Of a stretch of 64,000 nucleotides of DNA, positions 34,963 through 46,330 are shown piece after piece (positions within the stretch are counted from its first letter, which is position 1; the number at the start of each line of letters is the position of its first letter). The DNA lies in NCBI GenBank assembly GCA_027575765.1, contig JANBPT010000059.1, positions 24,003-88,002 on the forward strand. Direction: 5' to 3'. The notes beneath the pieces were generated by a model. It saw only the letters and a program-made list of their open reading frames with translations, had not been told where the DNA came from and searched no databases. Source of the DNA: Tieghemiomyces parasiticus (taxonomy: Eukaryota > Kickxellomycota > Dimargaritomycetes > Dimargaritales > Dimargaritaceae). A program made the position numbers and the translations under genes.

Positions 34963-36710
34963 ACACTATGGTAGGTAGCTAAAAAAAAAACAAAATCACG
35001 TGATATATATACCTGAGCATGATGTCACATGTATTAATTCTAACGTGGATGGGAGAAGCCAGTGTTCTTGAGGCGAACTCCGCAGTCAAGCGCCAGCTCC
35101 ATGGCTATCTCAGTGTGCATTGAGGCCAGTGGCATTACTTACACCAGCATAATTATTGTTCACGGTCTCTCCTAAGGTTACATAAGGGCCATTAGTTTTA
35201 GTATCAAATGATGACGTTATGGTCAACAACCCCGTAATTCAAGTACGACATGCTTCTTAAACTATTCCCACTTTGAGGCCATGACTACCCGCGTACCGGT
35301 ACGGTCGACTACATTTTGGCCAGCCTGGGAGAAGAAAAGGCGCACCCACCCCAATTAGGAAATACAACCCCCCACCGTCCAAATTCAGCTTGCCATTACC
35401 CTCCCACTGTATATAAACCACTAGGTTTTAAGGAGCAAAAGGAGGGAGCAGCCATTGCGGTGGGACGTATAGCTGCACACGGTTCATCTAGTCGGCCCAT
35501 CCCCTGAGGCAGCTATAATACATGCGGGCGGCATAGCGCCGTCGAGGGAGTTGAAATAGAGGTTGTGGTAGTAGTGTGCGAGAGACGCGCTTAAAGGAGA
35601 ATCGGCATTTTTACTTCTCTGACTGCCATGCTAGCGGGTTAGGTTCAGGCCTCTGCTTTTTTTCAACGAGGGTCAACGGTTTGTCTCTCTTGGTATCGTG
35701 CTCTGGATGTCCATGACCATCCAAGCGCCAGAATGGTTGCACGGACATGGCCCAGGTACATCGAGCTACCTCGGCCCACCAGTCGCCTTGGGTTACCAGA
35801 ATAGTTTCTCAAACCTAGCGCTCGAGACGATATCCGTTCTTGGTCTCCGCTCTACACTTTGTACTCGGCCTTCTTCCGCTTCCGTTGAGGGGTTTATACG
35901 AGCCCGTAAGCGCCACAACAGATGCGCCGCGCGAACGCCCACCTTCTTCGATATGGTCAGCAAGCACTGCCGCCTCGGCCCGCTAATGTACTTCGGAGGT
36001 GGGGGGGCACGGTAGGTCCGCCTCACTCCCCTTATACTCGTTTGCGGCGTCCACCAGCTGGCCGTGAGTGGCTCGATGCGGGGTTGCTCTCGGCGGATAG
36101 ATCCCGTATATCATCATGGTGGTTTCTCGTTGCTTACCTTTTAACACCCGCTGCACTGGCTGCCCGCATTGGAAATAAAAAGCGAGCAATCCCCCCCAAC
36201 CTCCTTTTCTACCCACTTGAAGCTTCCATCCGAGGGGTGTAAATCTTTACCCCTCGCCATACACCACGGTTCCTGTCTGGTACAGCCCCCAGCGCCTCCT
36301 CTGGACACACACTTCTACCGCGTCGCTTCCCCCCTTTCATTTTCATGTGGAACATCTTTTAGGATTTTGGCGGGCCGTTGTGGAGATGGCTGCTCTAATG
36401 TGGAACATACACAGATCCGAGCAACTTAGCCTCGCGTATGTTCAGACACCACCCACTCGAGTGCTCGGGTGGTTGAGGGCGGTGTCGTTAAGAATGGGCA
36501 TCGCTCAATTTATCAACAACTTAAAGTCCTCTTTGGCCCCAAAGGCTGGTGGATCACCGCCTCCTCCGGCTCGTGTTTAGATAGACGCTGCCTTACGAGG
36601 GTAATTGCATTGCCTCTAAGATGTTCTAAGCGCTGTCTATTTGGCCGTTGGGATCGTGGGCTATAGAGAGTACTCCCTTGTTGTTCAGTGCGGCAGAGTG
36701 GAGCTCCAGC

Positions 36711-36728
36711 GGGTCGGGTCGGGTCGGG
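36711..36728. repeat. GGGTC pentamer repeat
   Basis: Three perfect GGGTC units followed by GGG. It is too short for a telomere tract and the unit is not a known fungal telomere repeat; likely a short tandem duplication. Confidence 0.85.
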
Positions 36729-36973
36729 CTAAGTTTCGAGGAGTGCGCAATTCACTGTTACCCCGGTTGGTGCCGTAAGATAATGGTCCAACCACGCATT
36801 CCCTGCGGTGAGCTATCTTACTCAATTACCCCGTGGACTCTTAGCACGGCTATCCATGCTCAAATGGTCGGCAGTGCGGCTGCCGTAGGTACTCAAGGCA
36901 CAACATACGCGCGGCACCTCTCTACCTCTGGACCTGTTGCAGGGCGTTAGTATGGCACGCTAACCGTGAATCA

Positions 36974-36985
36974 GGGGGGGGGGGG
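36974..36985. repeat. G12 homopolymer
   Basis: Twelve consecutive G, the longest homopolymer of this kind noticed in the window, about 850 nt upstream of the first GPI-protein gene. Confidence 0.9.
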
Positions 36986-37573
36986 AGGCTCAACGCGTCC
37001 CTCAAGCAGCCAGTAGTTGCCCGGTGAGAGGTTAAACGGTAAGCCAGCCTAATCTCCCTTACGTTTCACCCTCCCGTGTTGCTTCTCTCAATTCCCAGCC
37101 TTCAACCTGCGGAGATCCTTTCCCCTCACTCAAGTTTGCCATTCGTAACGGAGCAGACCAAGGATGGAGCAGCACCTCACCAACCAGCGCCACCAGCCGC
37201 TGGCTCACTGTCTATCTGTTCCTCACTCGCCCTTCCTCTTGTTTATTCGTTCGCATGCCGGCTGTTGATCCTTTTCGAGTCAGTCTCCACATTCGGAAAG
37301 CACTTTCTGGCGCCAATGCTCCATTCCGGGTCAACTCGACGCTGATTTTGCGCCACTCTTACGCGCCTACTCTGCTGCCACTAGCGCCTCTTTCTCGCTG
37401 TCTTCACCTTGCAATCTCTAAAACCTTGGACTCGGCCCAACTCCGCACTCCTCTCCACTCCATTCCCACCGCCCCCTCCTCCTCCCCCCTGATTTCATAC
37501 CGTTTTCCTGCAGCCCGCCCCAGCCCCCTTACCTTCCTCACCCGCCCTCATTGTTTTGCTACTAATACTAATC

Positions 37574-37580
37574 TATAAAT
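37574..37580 (+). promoter_or_regulatory. TATA box, GPI-protein gene 1
   Basis: TATAAAT lies 251 nt upstream of the start codon of the first GPI-anchored protein. The second paralogue also has a TATAAA 215 nt upstream, so both genes appear to be TATA-driven with a long pyrimidine-rich leader. Confidence 0.55.
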
Positions 37581-37824
37581 ATCACACCCATCGCCTACCA
37601 CGAAGAATTATATCAACCCACTCACGTTTAGTCTCTTGCGCCACCCCCACTCCCGCACTGTTTCACGACCACATCTTTTTTCCGCTACGTTACAATTCCG
37701 CTAATCCTGTACTGCGTACACCTCCCTAGCCTTACGACCATTTTCTCGCATCACATTCCCAGCCTTACCTTTGCGAATACTTCCGCTCTTCTCTACTTTC
37801 ACCACCCTGTCCTTAATAATCACC

Positions 37825-38520
37825 ATGGTGTCCACCAAGTCCGTCCTCTGCACCGCCGCCCTCCTCGTGGCCGCCGCCCTGCCCGCTCAGGCCGTCTACC
37901 GTATCAACAACCCGGTGGCCGGTACCATCTGGCAGGCTGGTCAGACTGTGACAATCGGCTGGTACGATGACAACAGTCCGGCTGTGGCCGACGGTACCCC
38001 GGTGACCCTGTCGCTGTACAGCAACAGCGGCAGCGACTCCAACAACATGGACAACCTGCAGACCATCACCTCCGTTGCTGGTAGCAAGGGTAGCGCCACT
38101 TTCACTGTGCCCAGCACGCTCGTCAACGGGGCTGGCTACTCCGTGGCCATCTCCTACTCCGGTGGCGAGCCTAAGTACAGCCACTTCTTCACTGTGACCG
38201 GTGGCCGTGCCGATACCTCCTCCGTCTCCGCTTCCTCCTCGGACTCGGATTCTGTGTCCGTTACCACCAAATCCGCCACGTCGACCGCCACGGCCACCAG
38301 CACTTCCATGTCCACTGTCACGTCCTCCGCGTCTCGCTCCTCGGTCTCTTCCTCGGTTGCTTCCTCGGCCTCCAGCAAGCGTCCCGCTTCGTCCGCTGCC
38401 TCCAGCGACGACGCTTCCCCTACGGACGAGGATGACTCTACTTCCGGTGCTTCCGGCCAGACCATCCTTAGCCTGGGTGCTCTTTCCGCCGTAGCCTTCT
38501 CTCTGTTGACCCGTGCCTAA
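37825..38520 (+). CDS. GPI-anchored Ser/Thr-rich wall protein, Kre9/Knh1-like domain (paralogue 1)
   Basis: Single exon, 231 aa, start in CACCATGG context. Residues 1-22 form a signal peptide ending AQA. The domain at about 23-128 matches the fungal Ser-Thr-rich GPI-anchored membrane family: it begins YRINNPVAGTIWQAGQTVTI, has GWYDD, a VTLSLY strand, GSATFTVPSTLVNGAGYSVAI and a KYSHFFTVTGG end. Residues 130-205 are almost only Ser, Thr, Ala and Val, expected to be O-mannosylated. The C-terminus ends with a hydrophobic stretch (LSLGALSAVAFSLL) after small residues, a typical GPI-addition signal. It should sit on the plasma membrane or wall. The codon bias is extreme (GCC, TCC, ACC), suggesting high expression. 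A divergent paralogue follows 3 kb downstream. Confidence 0.93.
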   Translation: MVSTKSVLCTAALLVAAALPAQAVYRINNPVAGTIWQAGQTVTIGWYDDNSPAVADGTPVTLSLYSNSGSDSNNMDNLQTITSVAGSKGSATFTVPSTLVNGAGYSVAISYSGGEPKYSHFFTVTGGRADTSSVSASSSDSDSVSVTTKSATSTATATSTSMSTVTSSASRSSVSSSVASSASSKRPASSAASSDDASPTDEDDSTSGASGQTILSLGALSAVAFSLLTRA

Positions 38521-41500
38521 ATGCTATACTACATTATTATTATTATAATAAAATAATATTTCGTTATTAGTATGTCAGCCTTTCCGTAATTAACCGTAAT
38601 TTGTTTGGTTTTAAGATAGGTTCGGTGCCCCCAATCCCCGATAAACCATGATGATTTATTAGCCACCCAAGCGGTAGTACTTGTCGCTAGTTGTTGATCC
38701 TGATGCGACATGTCCCAAAAGATGGACTGGATGGCCGCATCTTGGACCTCACGTACCGCTATTTCCTTTATCCGTATCCCTATTGTGCTGCCCTCTCGGC
38801 CCAAGGCGGTAGTCTTCCATCACGCCTAGTCTCAACTTCATTATCGAGAAGATGGCGACCCTCTGACTTCGGAGTCGAATTCGACTGGAGCCCAAGCCCT
38901 TCCTACCATGGAGGAGGAACCCGAACCAGGCCCTTCAACTACTCCAAACCGTGTCTCATCATCCGTAAACGCGCCTATTTAAAGCGGACGAATAGTCCAT
39001 TCGTGTTAATTTAGTATCATTTACACCCCAGGATCCACATCATCTCCCTCCCTTCCTCCTTCGGGCCGCACACCCCGCTACAATAAAGATGGCAAATAGC
39101 TGGGGACGGGGGACGTGATGGTGTCGCCTAACCCCTAGCGCTGAACCGGATACAGTTGACATTTTGTACGTGTCGGCCATGAGTTGTTACCATTATCGGC
39201 CCCGTTTATAATACGGAAGAGCTGGCAGCGACTGGTTCATCCCACGGGCGCGATTCCACAGATCCCAGCCGGGTCAACTGGTGGACTCCCAACCTCAACA
39301 AGTCGGCGTTGCCCGCTTTCGTTCTCGAGCGAGTCTTATGAGACTAACCATCCATTGAATTGTCCATCACACGTGACCATGCTTTTAGCTGAAAGCTCCG
39401 CCAAATGTAGAAACAAAAATGTGATCGCAACCGAAGTATCATATTAAGGACGGCGGAGATATTTCTATATTACAATACATTACTACGATTATATGGACGC
39501 CGTATATAAACAAACACCCGGCACATACCATTGAAAGTGACCAGGGTATGGATGTGCTACCAGTGTCCACCTGATCATGACTCTGGACAAGGCCGCACCT
39601 GAAACATAGTTTAACCCAACGGAGTCTAGGGTCACCCAGCCCACCCGCTAGAGTTGACCACCGGCTACCAGTGACATCCAATTCACGCTGTTTCGGTCTG
39701 TCCGACTTGGAGCCGGAGCACAAGTAGGTGTGGCGGATGGGGTGGGGTTTGGATATCCAGGAGTTGCCTGGATAGGGCAGATAATTTTTCTATATTTAGG
39801 ACGGTGGGGATGCGATTGGATAGATCTATACACCGTCAGCAGGGTCGGTGGTAGGACGGAACGAGGTGGAGTAGGGGAAGGGGAGGCGAAGCAAAGCGAT
39901 ATAACCAAGCAAAAGCGGGACCTTGGTACGAAAAAATAAATAAAATACCGGGCGAGCTGTGAATAGAAGCAGGACGGTGGTGGTGATGCGAGGTGTACAG
40001 CCTCCCACGCTGCCGCCTATACGTCTCGGCCGCCCGCCTTCGTGCAGCGCCGCGACACGAGTGGGCCGGATAAACGGCGTCAGTGCCACTTACCTCTATA
40101 GCGACCGCCCTATTTATGACTTGCTCCGAACTCGTGAAATGAAAGTAGCACGAGTCTAAGCCACACCGTCATTTCTCCGTCTCCACACACCGCAACTCCC
40201 CACCTTCTTCTCGTGTATGGTTTGGTCGGCCTCCACGGTCAGAGCCAGGTCCCCCTTCGCGGTATCCCGCACACTAGCCCCTCCTTTCACCACGGATTCT
40301 AACCTATCCGTGGTACATTATCGCTCCGGCGGAGCCTCCCCGGGCGTGGACCGTACGCTTACAGGCTTGTCATGGTCCTCCACTTCCCTCTGCTTGTGGC
40401 ATGCGGGTGGCGTCTGGGCCTGTCGGACATGCGAGGCGCCGTTTCGACCGCCCACCTCGCTCCTGGCGGACTACGTAGGCTACTTCCGATGCAGCGACAT
40501 CCACCACAAGGAGTCGAGAATACACCTGCGCAATCAAACGAAAGAAAATCATCAATAATAAAAAAAAACTCACCTCCGTTGTGCGCTGAACCTCTAGGTG
40601 CCCGCCTATCGGTCCATTCACTACTGCCCGCGACAGAATGTAAACACCGTATCAACATAGGGGTCACTGATGGACACGCACACACTAGGTGTGACGCGCT
40701 AGGTCCTGAGGGACGGAGTCCCTGAGTCGAGGGGCGGCGAGCTCTCATTACACCTACATTAGGGATGAACCAATCGGTGGACTCCCAAAGTGGTAGCCGC
40801 GGCGGGGAAGACGGCGGAGCCCGTTAGCCGTTAGTCCAGGTAATGATCGGAATGCGCAGTCCGGAGTTAGAGAAGACGTGTGTATGGGCTGAAGGGCCGG
40901 CGAGGGTGGAGGTGGCGAAGGAAAGAGAGGCTGCGCCTGCCATCCAATGGTGGTCGCGTTGGACAGGGTCTTGGCTACACAGTACCACCACCGCGTTTGG
41001 CCTCCCTAGGTGCCCCCCCTTTCCTTCGGGTCCTAACCGACACCCTCCCACTCACGACCAGCGCAACTGTGTTTGGGTGGTACCCGTCCCCTCGGTAGCT
41101 GACCCTTTACGTCAATCTCAGCTGCCACTTTTCCCTGCCCCTTTCTTACCTGGCCACTGGTTACCTCGACTACTAACTGGCTCGAGATCGGTCCTCCGGG
41201 TGCGCCGACCCCCTCCCCCCTTCTGCCGCCGCCACTGTGCCATCCCCTCCTCCATCGTAACCGGGTATTTTTAGACACAGGGTTAGAGCGAGTGCCTGGA
41301 GTGGCCCCCTCTCCATCCGCATTCCACCTCATCGCCGGCCCGAACTCTAGGGCTATAAAACTACGGGGGGTTCCTCGCCTCCCCAGCCGGGATTACTCAG
41401 CTACTTCTATTCAAAACTGCAATGGATAATATTTGTTGACGCGTGTTGATTTGACTTGTAGTTCTTTTACGACCCGTTCCTCTTTCCATCTATACACTAT

Positions 41501-41568
41501 CCTTCTTTACTATCCTCTCGTTGGTAGTTCCTTTTCCGCCTATCTTTCTCGTCGCACACTTCTTCACC
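38521..41568. other. intergenic stretch between the two GPI-protein genes
   Basis: A short ATT/TAA-rich tract directly follows the stop codon and probably marks the 3' end. No supported gene lies between the paralogues. Short frames on both strands lack motifs, and a minus-strand GAG/GTAAGT near 40088 has no codable exon beside it. A TATAAA lies at 41354. Confidence 0.5.
41354..41359 (+). promoter_or_regulatory. TATA box, GPI-protein gene 2
   Basis: TATAAA lies 215 nt upstream of the second GPI-protein start codon. Spacing is similar to that of the first paralogue. Confidence 0.55.
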
Positions 41569-42351
41569 ATGGTATCCACCACCGCCACCGTCCTCCTCCT
41601 TAGCACCCTGGCCTTCGCCGGCGGCTGCTTCGCTGAAATCCGTGTAGGTCTCCCCAAGGAAGGCTCTAGCTGGGCGGCCGGCCAGGTGGCCGAAATTCGC
41701 GTCTACGACGACGCCCTTAACAACGGCCCCCCGGCCAGTCAGCCGGCCATTTTTCTGGCCTACGGTGATAACTACAACAAGCAAATGATCCCCATCAGCC
41801 CCAGCTCGTACGCCAACGGCGTGTTCCAAGTGAACGTTCCCGACCTGGTCAGTGGTCGTGACTACGCCATTGCCGTCGAGAGCCCCAACGGTGGTGTCAA
41901 CTACGGTCACGAATTTTCCGTGGCCGGTGCCGGCAGCATCGTGCTACCTGGCCAACCTGGCTACACGTCTTCGCAGGATCAGGCCGCCGATAAGTCCGAG
42001 GACGCTATCACCTCATCCCACCCGCCGACCCGCAGTGCGCACGGCCGCGCTGCCTCGGCCACCGAGACCGAGATCGAGACTGACGAGGCTACCCTCGTCA
42101 AGATTATCCCGACCCCTACCACCTCCTCATCCTCGGCTTCCAGCACTCTGTCCAGCGCCCTTTCGTCTACCACCGCCTCCGCCGCCTCCACCACGTCGGA
42201 CGCCAGCAAGTCCCTCAAGTCGCAGACGAGCAAGGCTGCCAAGGCGACTCAGTCCCCCGATGACGATCAGAACTCGGCTACCACCCACCCCGTCCGGCTG
42301 GCCGGCCTCTCCCTAGGTGCCCTGGTCGCCGCCGGCGTCTACCTGCTCTAA
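41569..42351 (+). CDS. GPI-anchored Ser/Thr-rich wall protein, Kre9/Knh1-like domain (paralogue 2)
   Basis: Single exon, 260 aa, start in CACCATGG context. The signal peptide spans about 1-22 (MVSTTATVLLLSTLAFAGG then CFA). The domain at 23-123 has the same order as the upstream paralogue: EIRVGLPKEGSSWAAGQVAE, RVYDD, an AIFLAY strand, GVFQVNVPDLVSGRDYAIAV, then NYGHEFSVAG. A Ser/Thr/Ala-rich stalk (about 130-235) and a C-terminal hydrophobic GPI signal (LAGLSLGALVAAGVYLL) follow. Both proteins start MVST, have no introns and share TATA-plus-pyrimidine leaders, so an old tandem duplication is likely. The stalk here contains an acidic segment (TETEIETDEAT) not seen in paralogue 1. Confidence 0.92.
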   Translation: MVSTTATVLLLSTLAFAGGCFAEIRVGLPKEGSSWAAGQVAEIRVYDDALNNGPPASQPAIFLAYGDNYNKQMIPISPSSYANGVFQVNVPDLVSGRDYAIAVESPNGGVNYGHEFSVAGAGSIVLPGQPGYTSSQDQAADKSEDAITSSHPPTRSAHGRAASATETEIETDEATLVKIIPTPTTSSSSASSTLSSALSSTTASAASTTSDASKSLKSQTSKAAKATQSPDDDQNSATTHPVRLAGLSLGALVAAGVYLL

Positions 42352-44151
42352 ATGGGGTTATATAGCTTGTTTGTTACGATATTTATAGGGTCCACTACTC
42401 TGCCTTTACCCCTATACACTTATGTCTAAAAATAGCCTCACCGCTTGCCAGCCCTTCCCGCGGCGACCACACTGCTTTCTGTACACGGCTCGGCTACTCA
42501 ACCTGCTTGTTGACCATACCGCCGACGTAGGTGTCATGCTCTAGTTTAATGTGCTCCTTCCTTTTCTTTCCAATCTCCTTATCCTATATCATATTAACTA
42601 GTCCCTTTTTCATCAGTATGTCTGTACATGGTTTGTGTGCTATTGGTGGCCCATACGGCAGTTATTAGGATCCATTTTGATATCGTTATTGTATACTTAG
42701 GGAGATAATCGGATAATATAGATACTAAGACGCGAGAGAATAAAAAGGGGACGTATAATGTGGATGAAGTGAAAACAAAAAGCTACACATAGTTGTCCGC
42801 GTGAGGCATGTGGCGAAGGGGGGGGGAGAGTTGAAAGCCCGAGTCTGAAACGGAAGAGAAAATAAAGGAGTATTATGCAGAGGGTGGGGGAGGTTCTGAC
42901 GAAGTCTACGTTACTTGAGCTCCGCGCTGGCTGTTGGACTGGCAGCCAAGAAAGACGTCTCGAACAGTCGGATGCAGCCCAGTCCCTGGGCAGGCTTGGT
43001 TATCGAATCTATCGGCTTATTGTTGGTATTATGTTTTTTATCATTGAGATAGGGAAGGTCTGGAAGCAACCCCCTTTCCTTCCTCCCCCGGATTGAGAGG
43101 GGGGGTAGGTGTATACATAACCAACATGATGGCGTAACCGCTAGAAGAGAGAAGGATGGTGTGAGACGGTGGCAAGGGATGTCCCTCTCCTTGTGTACAC
43201 CAAAGAGACATGCTGGGGCTTTGCTCGGGGCTACACAAGCTAATGGTGGCGGGACGGTGGGTAGAGTATTGGTGGGAGAAATGCGCCGAATAGGAAGCTA
43301 ATGCAAGTTAGCATGGATAATGGTAGGAAGGAGGGAGGGGGATGGCTAGGCTAGTTTTGCATTATAGCACCGAACCCCCCCCCTTTCCCTCCACTCATGT
43401 TGAAGTACAGGCTCAGTGAAGTCAAACACGCAAGGCAATTAGATGAGTAGTACAGGCCAAGGGGTGTATGTGTGTAGAATCGGGCCAGACGGTCAAGTAT
43501 AATATAATAGCTGACAGGTATAATCTAAACTCCGAAACCAAACGGCCGAGGCGTAAACCCATGATTTTGTGGCGGGAGGGGGGAAGTGTAGAGAAGGTAG
43601 TGCCGCCTGAGGAAGATCGTGCGTGAGTAGAGCAAAAATTTCCATCAAGTTTGGGTATCTCAACGGTCTCGGGTAAATAAAGCACCTGGCCAAATTCGTA
43701 TGCCTTATGTGCAGACGGGAATAGGTTCGTAAGGTGCCTTTTAGTGTAGTTGGGTGGTTTGGCCTAGGCCATCTCGAATTAGGGAGCAGTGCCGGTTTGG
43801 CACCGACCTCTGGTCGGAAGAAGGGTAAGTGCTACCTTCCAGATCCGAATAATAGTAGGCCTTCCACTAATCCAAGGACCGCCAACCTGGAAGAGTAAAG
43901 GTGCCCTAACGAGCCCTTCTCTTCCTCTTCCTCCGGCTACGCTTTCACTAATCAGGCATTGCATTCGGTCCAGGGAAATACTCGGGTGCTTTAGTCGGAG
44001 ATAATGTATTGGGCAATAAAAAAAGACACGCTAAGAAACCGAAGGCGCTAGTCGTTACAGATCCGCTCTAAAGTGCGTGGATGGCCCGGCTACACGGGAG
44101 AAATCAAAAAATAAAATAATAAAAATCAACAGGGAATCACCATCGGACGGC
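42352..44151. other. intergenic stretch
   Basis: This 1.8-kb gap between the second GPI gene (+) and the end of bleomycin hydrolase (-) should contain both 3' ends. G and C homopolymers occur near 42822 and 43374. A consensus AGG/GTAAGT near 43824 has no codable exon on its left. No gene is supported. Confidence 0.5.
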
Positions 44152-46265
44152 CTAGACTGCCAGACTGCCCATCGGGTCCCAGGCCTTTAGCACGGTGGGT
44201 TCCAGGGTCAGCAGCTCGCGAACATCCTCGGGGAGGTCATTCTTGTTGACAACGATCTGGTACAGGTACTCCTCGAACCAGCGGTCGGACATACACAGGA
44301 ACCCCTTCTCGCCGTGGTCCTCGCCCCATGAGTTCTCAATGCGCCAGCGGGTGGGCTTGCCGTTACTGTCGAGGTGGACGCCGCTGATCATCATGGCGTG
44401 GGTCATGAGACTCTCGCGGTACTCCAGGCGCTGGGCCTTGCTGAGCACGAACTCCACACCAAAGGCCGACTGGTAATCGAGAGCCTCCATGTCCAGGACG
44501 CCACTACGGCGCGCCAAGAACTGACCCACATCGCAACCGAACCACACAGGCTTGCCTTGCTTGATGGCCTCGGCGGTGAACTTTTTGAGTTCGTCAATCT
44601 CCAGGTTCAGGTGGCGCACCTGGCGGCCGCCCTTGACGTTGCCCAGAAAGTCGACCGTGTAGGTCTGGCGGTACTCGTTGCGCGGGTCGTTAACCACGGA
44701 CACGTAGTCCGGGAGGTGCACCTTGACGTGGTCGTGGTAAAACTCGAGGGGGGAGAGGCCCTCGTGGGCGTGGTACTTGCCCTCCTTATCGCGGTAGGTC
44801 CAGTCCACGGTCTTGGGGGGTTCGCCCATAGTGATGGCCAGGATCTTGTAGATCTGCTCAAGCATTTTGCTCTTCTTTAGGCGGATATCTTCGACCGACA
44901 CATTGTCGGCGTGCCACTGGCGGATCTGGTAGGCGTAGTCGCGCAGCTTCTTCTGGATCAAGCCGTTCATTTGGCGAGTGTTGGAGGTGTGGAAGCTCTC
45001 CGGGTAATATTTCTTGGGCACCACGCCGTATTTCTCAACCAGGGCCACAAACATGTCCCACTGGCCGCCGTCCGCAGCCGGGTCGGTTAGTAGGAAGCTA
45101 ACGGTCCGGTCGTCCACCTCCTTGTCGCGGAGGTCGATGATCGACTCGAGGAACCAGTTGCACTTTTCGAGCTTGTCGTAAAAGAAGACAAAGGGCTGAG
45201 AAAGTTCCAAATCATCAATCTTGTACCTGTGGAGCGAAGGGGGCAGCAGCGGGGTGCCAGATGGGGAGAAAAGCGTTAGATAACCGAGTGAGGACCCATT
45301 GCGCTATCGTGGCAGTGGGCTCCAAGGCTAGCGATGGTGTTGCGATGCACTCATAACTAGGAAGAACGGACGACTTACTCGGAAAGCATGGGAATGCGCA
45401 GGGCGTTAAGGCCGGCAAAGATCCAGCAGCGGCCGCTGGATTTTTGGTTAGTGATCTTGCCCTCCAGCTCCAGCTTCTCGGAGAAGATATGGGGCAGGTC
45501 CAAGACGGCCTTGCGGTTCTCGAGCGTGGGGACCAGGGCGGCCTCCACCAGCACATTGCTGGCGAGGCGGTTACGCGGGTCGCTCTCGAACAGGTTCCTA
45601 GGGGACGGGGGCGTGCGTGAATTAATCGAAAGATACAGTCAGTCTCAACGGTGGAGGTGGGGAAATGAGGGCAGTTGCGGACCAGCTTGCTCAGATACAG
45701 TGGTCGATCCACCAGGGCCAGACACAGTAAGTGAAGGTGATGGAGACTCAGTGGCACTCGGAGGTAGTGAAGTGTCCACAGTTCAACAGGCCTCCCGGAG
45801 TAGACAGCCGGGGCTTTCCCATCCTCAGAACCAATCGTAACGGTAGTACAAGCTGGCGAAAGCCCTAAACACTGCCGGGCGTGAGGTTGCTCCCATCCTC
45901 AACCAGAGCGGATCGGAATTGGGGTCTGCTCCGGAGGTTCTCGATGAAGAAGCCGCCATTTTTCTGACTGTGTTAGCGGGCAGACACTGTTCATTTCTTT
46001 AGAAAGTAGTACGGTGCGCACCGGAATGTCGGGAGTTAGTTACTTACTGGAAATCGTCGACGTCGTTGATGGTGATGGCGGCTGGGTCAGCCACGATGGG
46101 CTCGGAGGTAACCTTGGCCTGATGCGTACCCATGGTGGACGAGTAGGGCTTGTTGAAATGGAGGAGGGAAGGCAGGCGGTGGCTGAGGGGTGTATGGGAG
46201 GTAGGGCGAGAGCGGTAGTTACAAACGCGAAGGCAGCGCGAGGTTGTGTGGAAGAAGCGGGTCAT
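44152..46265 (-). CDS. LAP3: bleomycin hydrolase (cysteine aminopeptidase, peptidase C1B)
   Basis: Minus strand, three exons: first exon to 46048, then 45597-45379 and 45226-44152. From the strong ACCATGG start at 46133 the protein has 459 aa, normal for the family. An in-frame upstream ATG at 46265 adds 44 residues that look like a mitochondrial presequence. Papain-fold catalytic residues in short-form numbering are Cys86 (KSSGRCWIF), His378 (LMTHAMMI) and Asn400 (RIENSWGED). The C-terminus DPMGSLAV matches the conserved tail that enters the active site and trims itself. The family forms a hexameric barrel in the cytosol that cleaves peptides, homocysteine thiolactone and bleomycin. Donors are GTAAGT; acceptors are TAG and CAG. 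Intron 1 (450 nt) is unusually long here. Confidence 0.94.
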
Positions 46266-46324
46266 AGACAGGGAGGGGAGGTGCGTAGCGGCTAGAGCAC
46301 AGAACTCACGGGCACGGCGGTGTA

Positions 46325-46330
46325 TTTATA
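46325..46330 (-). promoter_or_regulatory. TATA box of bleomycin hydrolase
   Basis: On the minus strand the sequence TTTATAAATAC lies about 60 nt upstream of the distal ATG (46265). This is close enough that transcripts starting 30 nt downstream would have a very short leader before that ATG and include it. Confidence 0.55.

Larger units (their letters stand above)
33238..37824. other. gene-poor stretch of 4.6 kb
   Basis: No frame shows family motifs. The stretch contains A-runs and mixed A/T near 34859-34995, C10 at 34953-34962, G12 at 36974-36985 and a GGGTC pentamer repeat at 36711-36728. Consensus-like GTAAGT donors on the minus strand near 34707 and 35137 have no codable exon beside them. 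From about 37050 to 37820 the plus strand is a long pyrimidine-rich region ending at the GPI-protein start codon; it is likely promoter and leader. Confidence 0.5.

Noticed and set aside
36711..36728. Telomere-like GGGTC repeat
   Set aside because: Only three units, and the sequence is not a known telomere repeat.
40359..40748. 129-codon minus-strand frame with a nearby GAG/GTAAGT at 40088
   Set aside because: The frame shows no motif, and the frame adjoining the donor is short and incoherent.
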